A DNA stretch of 64,000 nucleotides from Nostoc commune NIES-4072 (GCF_003113895.1 NZ_BDUD01000001.1:5576516-5640515); one strand, 5' to 3'; counted from the first letter of the stretch, positions 54,230 through 62,833 are shown. Numbers and translations are program-made. The notes: generated by a model not told the origin, from the letters alone.

Positions 54230-55051
54230 TTACGTATCCTGACTTGGAGGCTGTTTTTGCATTTCTTGCTGAATCTCTTCTAGGCTTAAACCTAACTCTT
54301 TCGCTGCTTCTTCAAAACTCAATCCCAATCTCAACAACAAAGGTATCATTCTAAACTTTTCTTCACGCGCTCCTTGTTGTTTGCCTTCTTGCTTACCTTC
54401 TTGCTTGCCTTCTTGATAAACTCGTGTTTGTTTCAAATCACTTAACCCAAACATACCTTCAATCTCCTCTCGACTCATTGTCGGAAACTTGTAAACCAAA
54501 ATTGTCTCTATCAATTCTAGTAACTGCCGTCGTTGTGCTTCAATGTTGATTTCTTGCTGGGTTCTGTCTATTAACTGCCTAGCAGATGTAATTGCAGTCT
54601 CCTCTTCATCAACCACTAATTTCATCGTAGCAATTCCAACTGGCAATGATGCAGTTTCACCTAATTCATTAAGATAAATGCGACTGATGCGCTGACTGAT
54701 GAAAAATTCACTGTAATTCTTGATATCTGCTGTATCTAAACTGCGATTGGGATAGATAACTACTCCTCGCCAAGAATTTTTAGGTTTATTTTGACGTAAG
54801 TATAAAGAAATTTCTGAAAATAAGCGTGAATAAATTTCTGTATCAGTTTGAAACTGGACTTCCACAAAGTAAATCGGATTTTCTTCCCCTTGGGTTGGCA
54901 AAAAAACTCCATCTATACGGAATGCAGTTTGCTTAATTTCAATTGAAGAGAATTTATAAGCCTCTGCGATTTGGGGTGGATTACCAATTAATTAAAAAAA
55001 TATACCAGGAAGTTCTTGAAAAAGGCGATAAAAAATGCTGTCAGTTTTCAC
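54230..55051 (-). pseudogene. Broken DUF2887 (PD-(D/E)XK transposase-like) gene
   Basis: The intact frame from 54901 gives 223 residues (NPIYFVEVQFQTDTEIYSRL through a KQEGKQEGKQEGKQQG repeat) but lacks the family's usual N-terminus. That N-terminus is present upstream from GTG 55051: MKTDSIFYRLFQELPGIFF, then TAA where GAA (Glu) is expected, then LIGNPPQIAEAYKFSSIEIK and QTAFRIDGVF. There the frame shifts by one base in a run of six T (minus strand, 54900-54905; seven would restore the frame). So one nonsense and one frameshift mutation separate the halves. Confidence 0.85.
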
Positions 55052-55169
55052 GCTTGATATATTGCGGTGATTTAAACTGTTAGATTTTACCGTGAAATAG
55101 CTAGTAACAGATTTTGTTTAATTAGACTTAAGAAAACTGTGGGCAATTTCAGTTATATATTATGTTATG

Positions 55170-55604
55170 TCAATTTGGAGCTAGTGTACTACGCCACTCT
55201 TTCAATACAAAACTAGACCACACTAAAAAACCTATCAGTGAAAGTCCCATAACTCCATCCAGCCAAATTAGGCTATGCATTTTCAAAGACATGGGAGCAA
55301 CCATCGGGAAGAGATAATGGACTGGACTGGAGATACTAGTGATTGAGTATAAGGCTAATAAAAAGTACGCCGACCAAAACCTGCCTTTAGTGTAAAACCA
55401 ATATCCCAATAATCCGACTGGAGTCATCACAATTACAGTACTAATTACTCCAACAGAAGTAAACCATGCGGGGCCAGGATATCTACTCAAAAATAATGCA
55501 TTATCTATGTAATGTAACCAAGTAGAGATAAGGTTAAATGTGATGATAACTAGCAGAATCGTCTGGTGAAACCTAGATGTATTGAGCATGATGTAAATAT
55601 GCAA
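55170..55604 (-). CDS. Membrane protein, unknown
   Basis: A 144-residue protein with four hydrophobic helices (ILLVIITFNLISTWLHYI, FTSVGVISTVIVMTPVGLLG, WSAYFLLALYSITS, WLDGVMGLSLIGFLVWSSFV). No family was recognised. The second ATG (MLNTSRFHQ) may be the real start. It lies 77 bases downstream of desC on the same strand with a hairpin between (55625-55655), so it may be transcribed separately. Confidence 0.6.
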   Translation of the reverse strand: MHIYIMLNTSRFHQTILLVIITFNLISTWLHYIDNALFLSRYPGPAWFTSVGVISTVIVMTPVGLLGYWFYTKGRFWSAYFLLALYSITSISSPVHYLFPMVAPMSLKMHSLIWLDGVMGLSLIGFLVWSSFVLKEWRSTLAPN

Positions 55605-55624
55605 TTAAGATGCGTAATAGCTTA

Positions 55625-55655
55625 TTAAGCCGACTGCGAGAAGCAATCGGCTTAA
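55625..55655 (-). terminator. Hairpin after desC
   Basis: TTAAGCCGA (55625-55633) pairs with TCGGCTTAA (55647-55655). There is no strong T-run, so termination is possible but not certain. Confidence 0.5.
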
Positions 55656-55681
55656 CCAATTCATGATAATTTAGTTGCAAT

Positions 55682-56539
55682 TTAGCCGTGAGTTGCACCT
55701 TGAGGAGGACGCGAAACAACTTTTTTAGCTAAACCCAAAGTCTGCAAAACTAGGATGCTCCACCAAGTAACATCAATCTCCCACCAAGAAAATCCAGATT
55801 TTGCCATGTGGGGATAAGTATGATGGTTGTTGTGCCATCCTTCTCCATAAGTGACGATGGATACCCACCAAAGATTACGAGCGCCATCATTGGCATCAAA
55901 GGTGCGATAACCCCATAGGTGTGATGCTGAGTTCACAAACCAGGTTGAGTGCCAAAGCAAGACACATCTAAGAAACACTCCGTAGAATACGAAAGGCCAT
56001 CCTCCTAATACATAAAGCAGCAGCGCGAAGGGTATTTGCAATAGCAAGAAGTAGCGATCTAACCAGCAATAATAGGGTTGTCTTGCTAGATCAGGAGCAT
56101 ATTTTTTATAGGTGTCATAGTCAAAAAATTCTGGGCGTGGGTAGAAAATCCATAGTATATGGCTCCACCAAAAGCCTCTTTGAGCAGAGTAGGGGTCTAA
56201 ATTAATGTCTTCTGTGTGGGCGTGATGCTGGCGGTGTCCACCTACCCAAAAAATTGGCCCACCTTGCAAAGCCAACGCTCCAATAAGGGCGATCGCATAC
56301 TCTAACCACTTAGGAACTTGGAAACTCCGATGGCTCAGTAGTCGGTGATATCCCAAACAAATACCAATGCTCCCGAATAACCAGTGCAGAAACACTAGCA
56401 AACCTAATGCTGACCAGGAGAAAAACCAAGGAGACAGAAGTGCTAAAGCATGAAATGTAGCAAAAAATACCACATTCGTCCAACTGAGTTGAGGTGACTT
56501 GCCTCTCTCAGGGGCGATCGCCCCAAAATTTGCGGTCAT
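55682..56539 (-). CDS. desC: Acyl-lipid delta-9 fatty acid desaturase
   Basis: A 285-residue desaturase introducing the first double bond into membrane lipid acyl chains. The three histidine boxes are intact: HRLLSHRSF, HRQHHAHTED and HNNHHTYPH. Four membrane helices are evident. I start at ATG 56539 (MTANFGAIAPERGKSP), the usual family start; a frame to 56653 adds 38 residues of no resemblance. The ferredoxin-dependent membrane type is implied by the histidine spacing. It is divergent from a TetR-family regulator. Confidence 0.92.
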   Translation of the reverse strand: MTANFGAIAPERGKSPQLSWTNVVFFATFHALALLSPWFFSWSALGLLVFLHWLFGSIGICLGYHRLLSHRSFQVPKWLEYAIALIGALALQGGPIFWVGGHRQHHAHTEDINLDPYSAQRGFWWSHILWIFYPRPEFFDYDTYKKYAPDLARQPYYCWLDRYFLLLQIPFALLLYVLGGWPFVFYGVFLRCVLLWHSTWFVNSASHLWGYRTFDANDGARNLWWVSIVTYGEGWHNNHHTYPHMAKSGFSWWEIDVTWWSILVLQTLGLAKKVVSRPPQGATHG

Positions 56540-56712
56540 AAAAATTCCTGTTGATGGATGATGAAGCAATTTGCCTTTTCTTGGATGCCATCCCACAAGG
56601 GATTTACCCACCCTGTATACTAATTCGTTACAGTAGAGTAAAGCAAGTATCACTTACATTTGTTATGCTAGCAGAACTCTGATACCCCTGCAAGTGCCAC
56701 TTGCATTTTTCT

Positions 56713-57942
56713 ATGTCGTCTCACCTTATTTCTACTCGTCAACGCCTGATCCAAGCTGCACTTGAGTTGTTTTCTGCTCAGGGAGTTAGCGCTACCACAA
56801 CCCGCCAAATTGCTGAAAAAGCCGAAGTCAACGAAGTGACTTTATTTCGGAATTTTGGCAATAAGCATGGACTGCTTTTGGCTGTGCTGGAAGAGTCCGC
56901 AGCTTTCAAGGATTTAGGTGAATCGCTGGTGCGGCGGGCAACGCCTCCCGGCAATGTCTATCAAGCTCTTAAAGATTATGCAAGTGATAGCTTACATGCA
57001 TTAGAAAGAGTGCCAGAGTTCGTCCGGTCTGTGGTAGGTGAAGCCGACCAATTCCCGGCAGAAAATCGCCGCGCACTAGGCAGGGGAGTCACAGAAGCAA
57101 ACCGCTATGTAGCACAGTATTTAGCTACTGTAATCCAGCAAGGACACCTAAATACTTATTTACCGGCAGAAAAATTAGCCAGTTTGCTGAATGGGATGAT
57201 TTTGGGATATGCCGTAATTGAGTTTACCAGCGAATTTCACGAACTTTGGGAGGATCGCGATGATTTTCTGGAAAATTTGGTGGAGTTGTTTTTACATGGA
57301 GCGATGTCATCTTCAACAGAATCAGCCATAAACTCTTTACAAGGCGGGTTCATTACCACAGAAGTAGCTGATTTGCCTGCTAGTTTAGTTCACGAAATTC
57401 TGCAACAAGCCAGAAAATGGGGAGTACGAGATTATGCCTTGGCTTATGTGTTATTTGGGGCTGGGTTATCCGCTACAGAAATAATTGGCTTAGAGCGATC
57501 GCACCAAATATATGATACTCAAGGGCACTTCCTGCAAATCACAATTCCAGGATTTGTCCGTCAAGTACCTGTGAATCAATGGATTTTGGGCAAACGCTAC
57601 GGTTCTTTTACTAATAATCCTTTAATCAAATGGCTGAAAAGTCGTAAAGATACTCAAACAGCCATGTTTTTGAATGAAACAGGCAAACCGCTTTCAGAAT
57701 TAGAGCTTCAGACACGTTGGCAAATATGGAGTGATGGACTCTTAACTCCCCAAGGACAAACGCCAGCCGTAGCACAAGCACAACAAACCTGGCGTGTAGA
57801 AATGTTAATGCGGGGGATCAGCTTGGAAAACTTGATTATTTTAACAGGTTGCGATCGCGCCCAATTACAACCCTATGTCCGCCGAGCCAAAGAAAAAGCC
57901 GCCCTAGAGCAGGCAACCCGATTGGATCATAAGCCAGGATAG
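56713..57942 (+). CDS. TetR-family regulator fused to a tyrosine-recombinase-like domain
   Basis: A 409-residue protein, about twice the usual TetR length. Residues 1-200 form a typical TetR regulator (RLIQAALELFSAQGVSATTT, AEVNEVTLFRNFGNKHGLL). Residues 225-405 resemble the catalytic fold of XerC-type recombinases (WGVRDYALAYVLFGAGLSAT, EIIGLERS, VEMLMRGISLENLIILTGC). The arginine expected at GLR is replaced by serine (AGLSATEI) and no catalytic tyrosine is evident. It may act as a DNA-binding or dimerisation module. It is divergent from desC and could regulate it. ATG 56713 is preferred over TTG 56701. Confidence 0.75.
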   Translation: MSSHLISTRQRLIQAALELFSAQGVSATTTRQIAEKAEVNEVTLFRNFGNKHGLLLAVLEESAAFKDLGESLVRRATPPGNVYQALKDYASDSLHALERVPEFVRSVVGEADQFPAENRRALGRGVTEANRYVAQYLATVIQQGHLNTYLPAEKLASLLNGMILGYAVIEFTSEFHELWEDRDDFLENLVELFLHGAMSSSTESAINSLQGGFITTEVADLPASLVHEILQQARKWGVRDYALAYVLFGAGLSATEIIGLERSHQIYDTQGHFLQITIPGFVRQVPVNQWILGKRYGSFTNNPLIKWLKSRKDTQTAMFLNETGKPLSELELQTRWQIWSDGLLTPQGQTPAVAQAQQTWRVEMLMRGISLENLIILTGCDRAQLQPYVRRAKEKAALEQATRLDHKPG

Positions 57943-58165
57943 GGGAGTGGGGAGATATGGGGCATAACGGGACTTAAACAAAACTGAAGAATAAAAGCTA
58001 ACCCTCGATGGAACGAATATTGAGATTATGAATCCCTGGTTGTCTCCAGAGTGAGCCAAACCCAACTTACAATATTGGCGATCGCCCGTTCACCATTTTA
58101 GCCATTGCAATCATACTAAGTTAAGCTAAAACTAATTTGAAATATAGCACCATGAGGGTTTAATC

Positions 58166-58456
58166 ATGTTAAGTGGCATTAAACAGCAAGTGGTTGTTGG
58201 CAAGGATGGCAAAATCGAGATTCAAACGTCTGACTTAGCGGAAGGAACTGTTGTTGAAGTGATTGTTTTGGTTGAACAAGATGTTGTTGAGACAAATGCT
58301 AACCAATCTATTCAACAAGATGTGACAGAGTATTTGCTGTCTACTGAAGCCAATCGTTGCCACTTGATGACCGCTATTCAAAACATTGAAACAAAGACCA
58401 ACTTGGTCAGTTTTACGCCTGAGGAATGGGATGAAGAATATAACATTCGTTCTTGA
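58166..58456 (+). CDS. Antitoxin of a YefM/YoeB-like pair
   Basis: A 96-residue protein with beta-rich N-terminus (QQVVVGKDGKIEIQTSDLAE) and helical C-terminus ending FTPEEWDEEYNIRS, like cyanobacterial antitoxins paired with YoeB toxins. Its last 26 bases overlap the start of the yoeB gene in another frame, so the pair is translationally coupled. Since the toxin is disrupted, this antitoxin is an orphan. Confidence 0.7.
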   Translation: MLSGIKQQVVVGKDGKIEIQTSDLAEGTVVEVIVLVEQDVVETNANQSIQQDVTEYLLSTEANRCHLMTAIQNIETKTNLVSFTPEEWDEEYNIRS

Positions 58457-58792
58457 GGCATTTGAACAATTTAACGAGTGGGCAGCACAAGATTAGGACT
58501 TACGCACACTCTACGAATTCTCGGCGCTCTTGGCGTCTTGGCGGTTCGAGAAATTAAGCTTTTTAGCAATTTTTGCCTAAGTCCTAAAGATAAGAAAATT
58601 CATCGCAAGATCATCACCCTGATTAACGATATTGTTCGTCAACCATTTACTGGACTTGGCAAACCTGAACCTCTAAAGCATGAACTGAGCGGATATTGGT
58701 CACGACGAATTACGGATGAGCATCGTTTAGTGTATGAAGTGACTGAAACTGAAATCATCATTTTGAGTTGTCGATTTCACTATGATGACTGA
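58431..58792 (+). pseudogene. yoeB: YoeB-type toxin gene disrupted by a MITE
   Basis: The 5' part reads [21 protein letters not shown] from ATG 58431. A TAG appears at the junction (58494). After a 93-bp insertion and a 5-bp duplication the sequence continues [38 protein letters not shown] and [10 protein letters not shown] to the stop at 58792. Removing 98 bases gives a perfect 87-residue YoeB, an mRNA interferase of the ribosome. The catalytic histidine near the C-terminus (CRFHYDD) is intact. The toxin is inactivated by the stop and by the frameshift. Confidence 0.9.
58494..58586 (+). mobile_element. 93-bp MITE inside yoeB
   Basis: The terminal inverted repeats are TAGGACTTACGCA (58494-58506) and TGCCTAAGTCCTA (58574-58586), 12 of 13 matching. 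AAGAT is duplicated on both sides (58489-58493 and 58587-58591). It has no coding capacity. A further copy of its right end lies at 61844-61872. Confidence 0.88.
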
Positions 58793-58856
58793 AGCAGTTA
58801 ACAATCGCTCTTTAATTCATATCCAAACTGCGATCGCCTTTTTACTTCAACAACGA

Positions 58857-59279
58857 TTAATGTAAAACAACAGAGGTTTCTTTACCATTGTTGTTTGCAC
58901 CATTCAAGATTGTAGCTGTACTCTCAGATGGGGATTGGGTGTTGCTGGAACGGCGTGATATTTTCTTGCGTGGCTTGCCTCCCGCCTGGATATATTGCAA
59001 ACTGTCTTTGCCATAATGGGCTGCCACACTCATTAACATCTTTTCAGAGTAGCCGCGCAATTCTTCTTCAATTAGAGAGAGGCGACCTGCCATTTCATCT
59101 ATGCTAGAGAGTAAAGTGTTGTAGGTAGATAGCTGGGTTTGCAAGTTTTGGATGCGGCTGTCGTAGTCTGTCAAATTTAATCCGTTGCCAAATTCTAGTG
59201 TAGGGCTAATTGATCGCATTCCTGCAATTCGACGGAGAGCCTTTTCTAGAGTCGGTGAACTGCGTTTTAGTCGTGCCAT
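58857..59279 (-). CDS. Conserved hypothetical protein
   Basis: A 140-residue protein with a helical, coiled-coil-like middle (DSRIQNLQTQLSTYNTLLSS, DEMAGRLSLIEEELRGYSEK), a basic patch (GGKPRKKISRRSS) and a low-complexity serine/asparagine tail. No domain is recognised; a DNA- or cytoskeleton-associated role is possible but not shown. It starts MARLKRSSPTLEKALRRIAG and is monocistronic. Confidence 0.65.
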   Translation of the reverse strand: MARLKRSSPTLEKALRRIAGMRSISPTLEFGNGLNLTDYDSRIQNLQTQLSTYNTLLSSIDEMAGRLSLIEEELRGYSEKMLMSVAAHYGKDSLQYIQAGGKPRKKISRRSSNTQSPSESTATILNGANNNGKETSVVLH

Positions 59280-59402
59280 AAAATGCGCTCCTGAAGGAAG
59301 TTATAGGATTACTGCATGTACTCTAGCCAATGCAACCATAAACTTCTCTGAGAAATAATTCGGAAAAATTAAAGCAAATTAAGATCGACCTAATTATTTT
59401 TA

Positions 59403-59753
59403 GTGGATTGTACTGAGGTATTTATTAAATTTGTCAAAAAAGTAACATCAAATAAGCAACAGATACCTCAAAGTCATGTTGAGGTACTTCAAAGTCGTGT
59501 TGAGGTACTTCAACATCGTGTTGAGGTACTTCAACATCGTGTTGAGGTACTTCAAAGTCGTGTTGAGGTACTTCAAAGTCGTGTTGAGGTACTTCAAAGT
59601 CGTGTTGAGGTACTTCAAAGTCGTGTTGAGGTACTTCAAAGTCGTATTGAGGTACTTCAAAGTCGTGTTGAGGTACTTCAAAGTCGTGTTGAGGTACTTC
59701 AAAGTCGTGTTGGAGTATTAAATGATGGGTTTTTTATGACCCTAAGTTGGTAA
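59403..59753 (+). CDS. Possible repeat protein (heptapeptide VEVLQSR)
   Basis: A 116-residue frame from GTG 59403 with about 25 residues of non-repeat N-terminus (VFIKFVKKVTSNKQQIPQSH). It is followed by eleven to twelve VEVLQSR heptads and a short tail. Hydrophobic residues at positions 1, 3 and 4 of each heptad could form a coiled coil. However, the repeat is open in four of six frames and there is no good ribosome-binding site, so translation is uncertain. Confidence 0.3.
   Translation: MDCTEVFIKFVKKVTSNKQQIPQSHVEVLQSRVEVLQHRVEVLQHRVEVLQSRVEVLQSRVEVLQSRVEVLQSRVEVLQSRIEVLQSRVEVLQSRVEVLQSRVGVLNDGFFMTLSW
59481..59711 (+). repeat. 21-bp tandem array, 11 units
   Basis: The unit is GAGGTACTTCAAAGTCGTGTT. 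Eleven units start every 21 bases from 59481 to 59691, with a degenerate one before (59460-59480). Units two and three read AACATCGTG in place of AAAGTCGTG, and one unit has GTCGTATT. Otherwise they are nearly identical, pointing to recent expansion. Confidence 0.97.
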
Positions 59754-59932
59754 AACACACTTATGTGGTGACACCGCTCACGAACACGAGTAATAAATAC
59801 TTTCAGCCACCCATTCTAGTTAATAGCCCAAAGGTGTAGTGCGGCTATATATTATTGATGTTACGTTGGGCTAATTTGAGGTGAACGCCTGATATACATC
59901 TTAGCCAATGCTCATGAAGGAGCGAATTTAAA

Positions 59933-60856
59933 ATGACTAAATCTGTTACTGAAGACTACCAAATCAGGACAATATTCAGCATCGCCGAGAAAAATGGCTT
60001 CATTTTGGACGCAGACAACTTAAATATTAACAAATCGGGAATGGACTTTATTACTACGTTTGCTATTGCCAAAGAGGATAATACCAAATGGGTATTGCGA
60101 TTTCCCAGAAGACTTGATGTTCTTGAGCGTATGTATTATGAAAGAGAAGTTCTTGAACTGGTTAAAAGCCAAGTCGATGTGAGCGTTCCCATCTGGAAAA
60201 TTGTTTCGGATGAACTGGTTGCCTATCCGCTATTAAAGGGAATTCCTGCCGGAACCATAGATCCAGATATCGGTGATTATGTATGGTACATTGATCCGAA
60301 GTCCCCGCCTGCTGTATACATTTCTTCTGTGGCAAAAACACTGGCGCAACTCCACAGAACACGCCTTGAGGTAGTGAAACAATTCAGTATCCGAGTTAAA
60401 ACAGTTGATCAAGTGCGGCAATCTATGGCAGAGAATATGGAGAAGACCAGAGAACTGCTTGGTGTTTCTGATACACGCTGGGCACGTTGGCAGGACTGGA
60501 TTGCCAATGATGCCTTGTGGCCTGGGCATTCGGCTTTGATTCACGGAGACTTTCACCCTGGTCATACGCTTGTGGACAAAGACGGAAATTTGATGGGACT
60601 AATCGATTGGACAGAAGCCGCAGTAAGCGATCCCGCCAAGGATTTCGTCTGTTTCTATGCCGCCTTCGGTGAGCAAGTTCTCCTGGATGTGCTTAAGCAT
60701 TACCAAACTGCTGGTGGGATCGTATGGTCTTATATGAAGGAACACATCATAGAACTCTGGAATGCTAATCCCGTGGAATACGCCTTATTCGCTTTGCTAA
60801 CTGGAAAGGAAGAACATATAGCCGGGGCTAGAGCCTCTTTAGCTTGGAGTGGATGA
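59933..60856 (+). CDS. Macrolide 2'-phosphotransferase-like protein
   Basis: A 307-residue aminoglycoside/macrolide phosphotransferase-fold protein. ALIHGDFHPGHTLVDKDGNL holds the catalytic Asp and LMGLIDWTEAAVSDPAKDF the metal-binding Asp. The GHTL and IDWTEA forms are those of Mph-type macrolide phosphotransferases, giving the expected length. An N-terminal kinase-like lobe has WVLRFPRRLDVLERM. The native substrate may differ. It is flanked by repeats and transposon remnants, suggesting acquisition. Confidence 0.8.
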   Translation: MTKSVTEDYQIRTIFSIAEKNGFILDADNLNINKSGMDFITTFAIAKEDNTKWVLRFPRRLDVLERMYYEREVLELVKSQVDVSVPIWKIVSDELVAYPLLKGIPAGTIDPDIGDYVWYIDPKSPPAVYISSVAKTLAQLHRTRLEVVKQFSIRVKTVDQVRQSMAENMEKTRELLGVSDTRWARWQDWIANDALWPGHSALIHGDFHPGHTLVDKDGNLMGLIDWTEAAVSDPAKDFVCFYAAFGEQVLLDVLKHYQTAGGIVWSYMKEHIIELWNANPVEYALFALLTGKEEHIAGARASLAWSG

Positions 60857-61060
60857 TATTGGTTCAATACCGAATGGCACGCTTGTTAAGCTGAAGGGTA
60901 GGCGGCGTAAGGATTCTCCAGGGGCAGGGGTGCTCTTGTGCAGATGGGAATTTGTGACATACTCCTACACTGACTGAGTACAGTACAGTGTAGGCTTCTC
61001 ACCAAATCCAGCTATTGCTTCTCCTGGCAAAGACGCTACGCGAACGGATACTCGATGAGC
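60857..61060. other. Gene-free region with a hairpin
   Basis: No gene. CCTACACTG (60964-60972) pairs with CAGTGTAGG (60986-60994) around ACTGAGTACAGTA, a possible terminator or transposon end. An ACGCTACGCGAACGG phrase near 61033 belongs to a dispersed repeat type. Confidence 0.45.
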
Positions 61061-61207
61061 TTTAACAGTGAACAGTGAACAGTAAACAGTTATCAGTGAT
61101 CTATTTATCCCTGGGTTTAAGTCCCCCACAAAGAGGTGGAATGCGTTGGTGGCGGGTCTAAATCCCCCACCATACGCTTTCAGGACTGATAACTGATAAC
61201 TGATTTA
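61061..61207 (-). repeat. About 150-bp interspersed repeat, copy B (inverted)
   Basis: Reverse complement of copy A at 46576-46727, with a small difference in the middle (CAAAGAGGTGG against CTGGAGGTGG) and at the tandem end. It ends at, and appears to replace, the 3' end of the tnpB remnant. Confidence 0.85.
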
Positions 61208-61836
61208 ATAGCTTTTTTGCGCCGATTACTCCCTTTCTTACGGCGTGAGATACGTTTTTGAATAGCCCGTAATCGCTTCTGAGATTTCCGGTAATGCTGA
61301 GGGATTGAAACAACATCACCCTCGGAAGTTGTCAAAAACTCTTTTAAACCGAGATCAATACCTGTAATTGAGTCTGCATTGAAATCAGGTTTAATATTTG
61401 GTACTGTCGTATCTTCAAGGCTTAAAGTTAAATAATATCCATCAGCTTTTTTGGTAACAGATGCAGTTTTAATTTTAAAGCCATCTGGAATAGGACGATG
61501 CTTTAGGACTTTAACTATGCCGAACATGGGCAAAGTAATTAGATTGCCTTGCAAACATCCATCCTTCATCTGTGGATATGTGAACGTGCGATAACGGTCG
61601 CGTGACTTAAACCGAGGTCGTCCACTTCGTTTTCCATTACTATCACCTTTAAGAAAACGGTCAAAAGTTACCTTAACTCGTTTGACTATATCTTGTAGTA
61701 CCTGCGAGTAAATTTCGCCGTACCAAGGATGAGTCTTTTTAAGCTGCGGTAGCGTTTTCTTTTGTGAGTAATAGTCTGGGTTATCGCGCAATTCTGGTAT
61801 GTGGCAGACAAGAGGGCAAGCGTTAATCGGTGAACG
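61180..61836 (-). pseudogene. TnpB (IS200/IS605) remnant
   Basis: An internal piece of a TnpB protein. It begins in frame as about [20 protein letters not shown] and contains [17 protein letters not shown] and the first RuvC Asp ([17 protein letters not shown]). It breaks off at [14 protein letters not shown]. The second and third catalytic residues and the zinc ribbon are missing. The 3' end is replaced by an interspersed repeat and the 5' end stops by a MITE end at 61844. The nearest in-frame start is a TTG at 61791. It differs in sequence from the intact TnpB at 38510. Confidence 0.85.
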
Positions 61837-61843
61837 ATTGCGC

Positions 61844-61872
61844 GCTTTTTAGCAATTTTTGCGTAAGTCCTA
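61844..61872 (+). mobile_element. Right end of a MITE (solo copy)
   Basis: CTTTTTAGCAATTTTTGCG followed by TAAGTCCTA matches the right end of the MITE at 58494-58586 with one change. No left end is visible nearby. Confidence 0.75.
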
Positions 61873-61989
61873 TAATGCTATATCTCTAAACAAGCGATCG
61901 CTCTCTCAAGTCGATTGATTTCATTTTGACCCGCGATCGCCAATGACAATCAAAAAAAGGAATAAAAAGGATCTGACCTTCATATTTGC

Positions 61990-62060
61990 CAGACTGACTG
62001 CAACAAACGAATAAATACAAGTCGTCAATTCTCCTTGGGAATGATAGCGATCGCACAAAC
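61990..62060 (-). pseudogene. Short relict of a DUF433-type antitoxin tail
   Basis: On the minus strand about 62020-62055 reads RLCDRYHSQGEL, closely like the RLRDRYQPQGEL end of the relict at 62834-63024. The surrounding sequence is degenerate. Confidence 0.4.
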
Positions 62061-62083
62061 GCACTAAAATTTAAGAAACCATC

Positions 62084-62323
62084 ATGATGGGTACTGACAT
62101 GGTATCGATCCCAATTACTTTGGAACAACTCATTACGGCGGTACAACAGTTGCAGCCAGACGAACGAGCAAAAGTCGCTAGAGCCTTGATTCAAATAGAT
62201 TTACGTTCAGATTTGACGGCTTTAATTCAAGAACTTTATGCCGAACCCCCCGTGAATGAGATTACAGACGATGAAATCAGGGCTGAAATTAAAGCTGTGC
62301 GTCAGCAATCCCAGCAGGTCTAA
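62084..62323 (+). CDS. Antitoxin of a PIN toxin pair
   Basis: A 79-residue protein (MVSIPITLEQLITAVQQLQP, DERAKVARALIQ, then an acidic DDEIRAEIKAVRQQSQ). The pattern is that of small cyanobacterial antitoxins encoded just before PIN-family toxins. The stop TAA overlaps the toxin ATG by one base, so the two are coupled. The start may be ATG 62084 or 62099. Confidence 0.75.
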   Translation: MMGTDMVSIPITLEQLITAVQQLQPDERAKVARALIQIDLRSDLTALIQELYAEPPVNEITDDEIRAEIKAVRQQSQQV

Positions 62324-62760
62324 TGTTGCGAGTGGTCATCGACACCAACATTTGGATTCGTATTTTGCTGAAAGGGCGAGTTACATTGCCGATTTTGGCA
62401 GCATTTAATGAGGATAAATTCCAGTTGGTAATGAGTCAACCCCTCATGGAAGAACTCCATCTTGTTTGGAATCGCCCCCGTTTAAGAGAGCGGATTGACT
62501 CTAGTCAGGCGATTCGCCTAGAACAACAGTTGCAGTACCGCGCCTTATGGGTTGAGTTGAAAACTGTTCCGCCTAATTGTCGAGATCCCAAAGATTTACC
62601 TGTGTTGGCTACAGCGATTGATGGCAAAGCGGAGATTATCGTATCTGGGGATGATGACTTGCGGGCTGATGATGACTTGAGAGCGGTAATGGCAAGCTAT
62701 GGCATTCAGTTATTGGGTGTTCATTCTTTCCTGAAATATCTAGATGAAGGTGATGGATAA
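62323..62760 (+). CDS. PIN-family toxin (VapC-like)
   Basis: A 145-residue PIN ribonuclease. The acidic residues are in RVVIDTNIWIRILL (first Asp), PLMEELHLVWNRP (Glu), NCRDPKDLPVLATAIDGKAE (Asp) and VSGDDDLRADDDLRAV (Asp), all present. The last motif is doubled (DDDLRADDDLRA), a small tandem duplication at about 62650-62685. The gene is complete and coupled to its antitoxin, so the pair is likely functional. Confidence 0.85.
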   Translation: MLRVVIDTNIWIRILLKGRVTLPILAAFNEDKFQLVMSQPLMEELHLVWNRPRLRERIDSSQAIRLEQQLQYRALWVELKTVPPNCRDPKDLPVLATAIDGKAEIIVSGDDDLRADDDLRAVMASYGIQLLGVHSFLKYLDEGDG

Positions 62761-62833
62761 AGGATGCTTTCCCCCCATCGCTCCCTAAAACAAGAACGCG
62801 ATCGCTAATTCAACTTATGCCTAAGGGCGATGG

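Noticed and set aside
59448..59721. Two further frames across the 21-bp array
   Set aside because: They arise because the repeat unit lacks stops in these frames; neither has non-repeat sequence of note.
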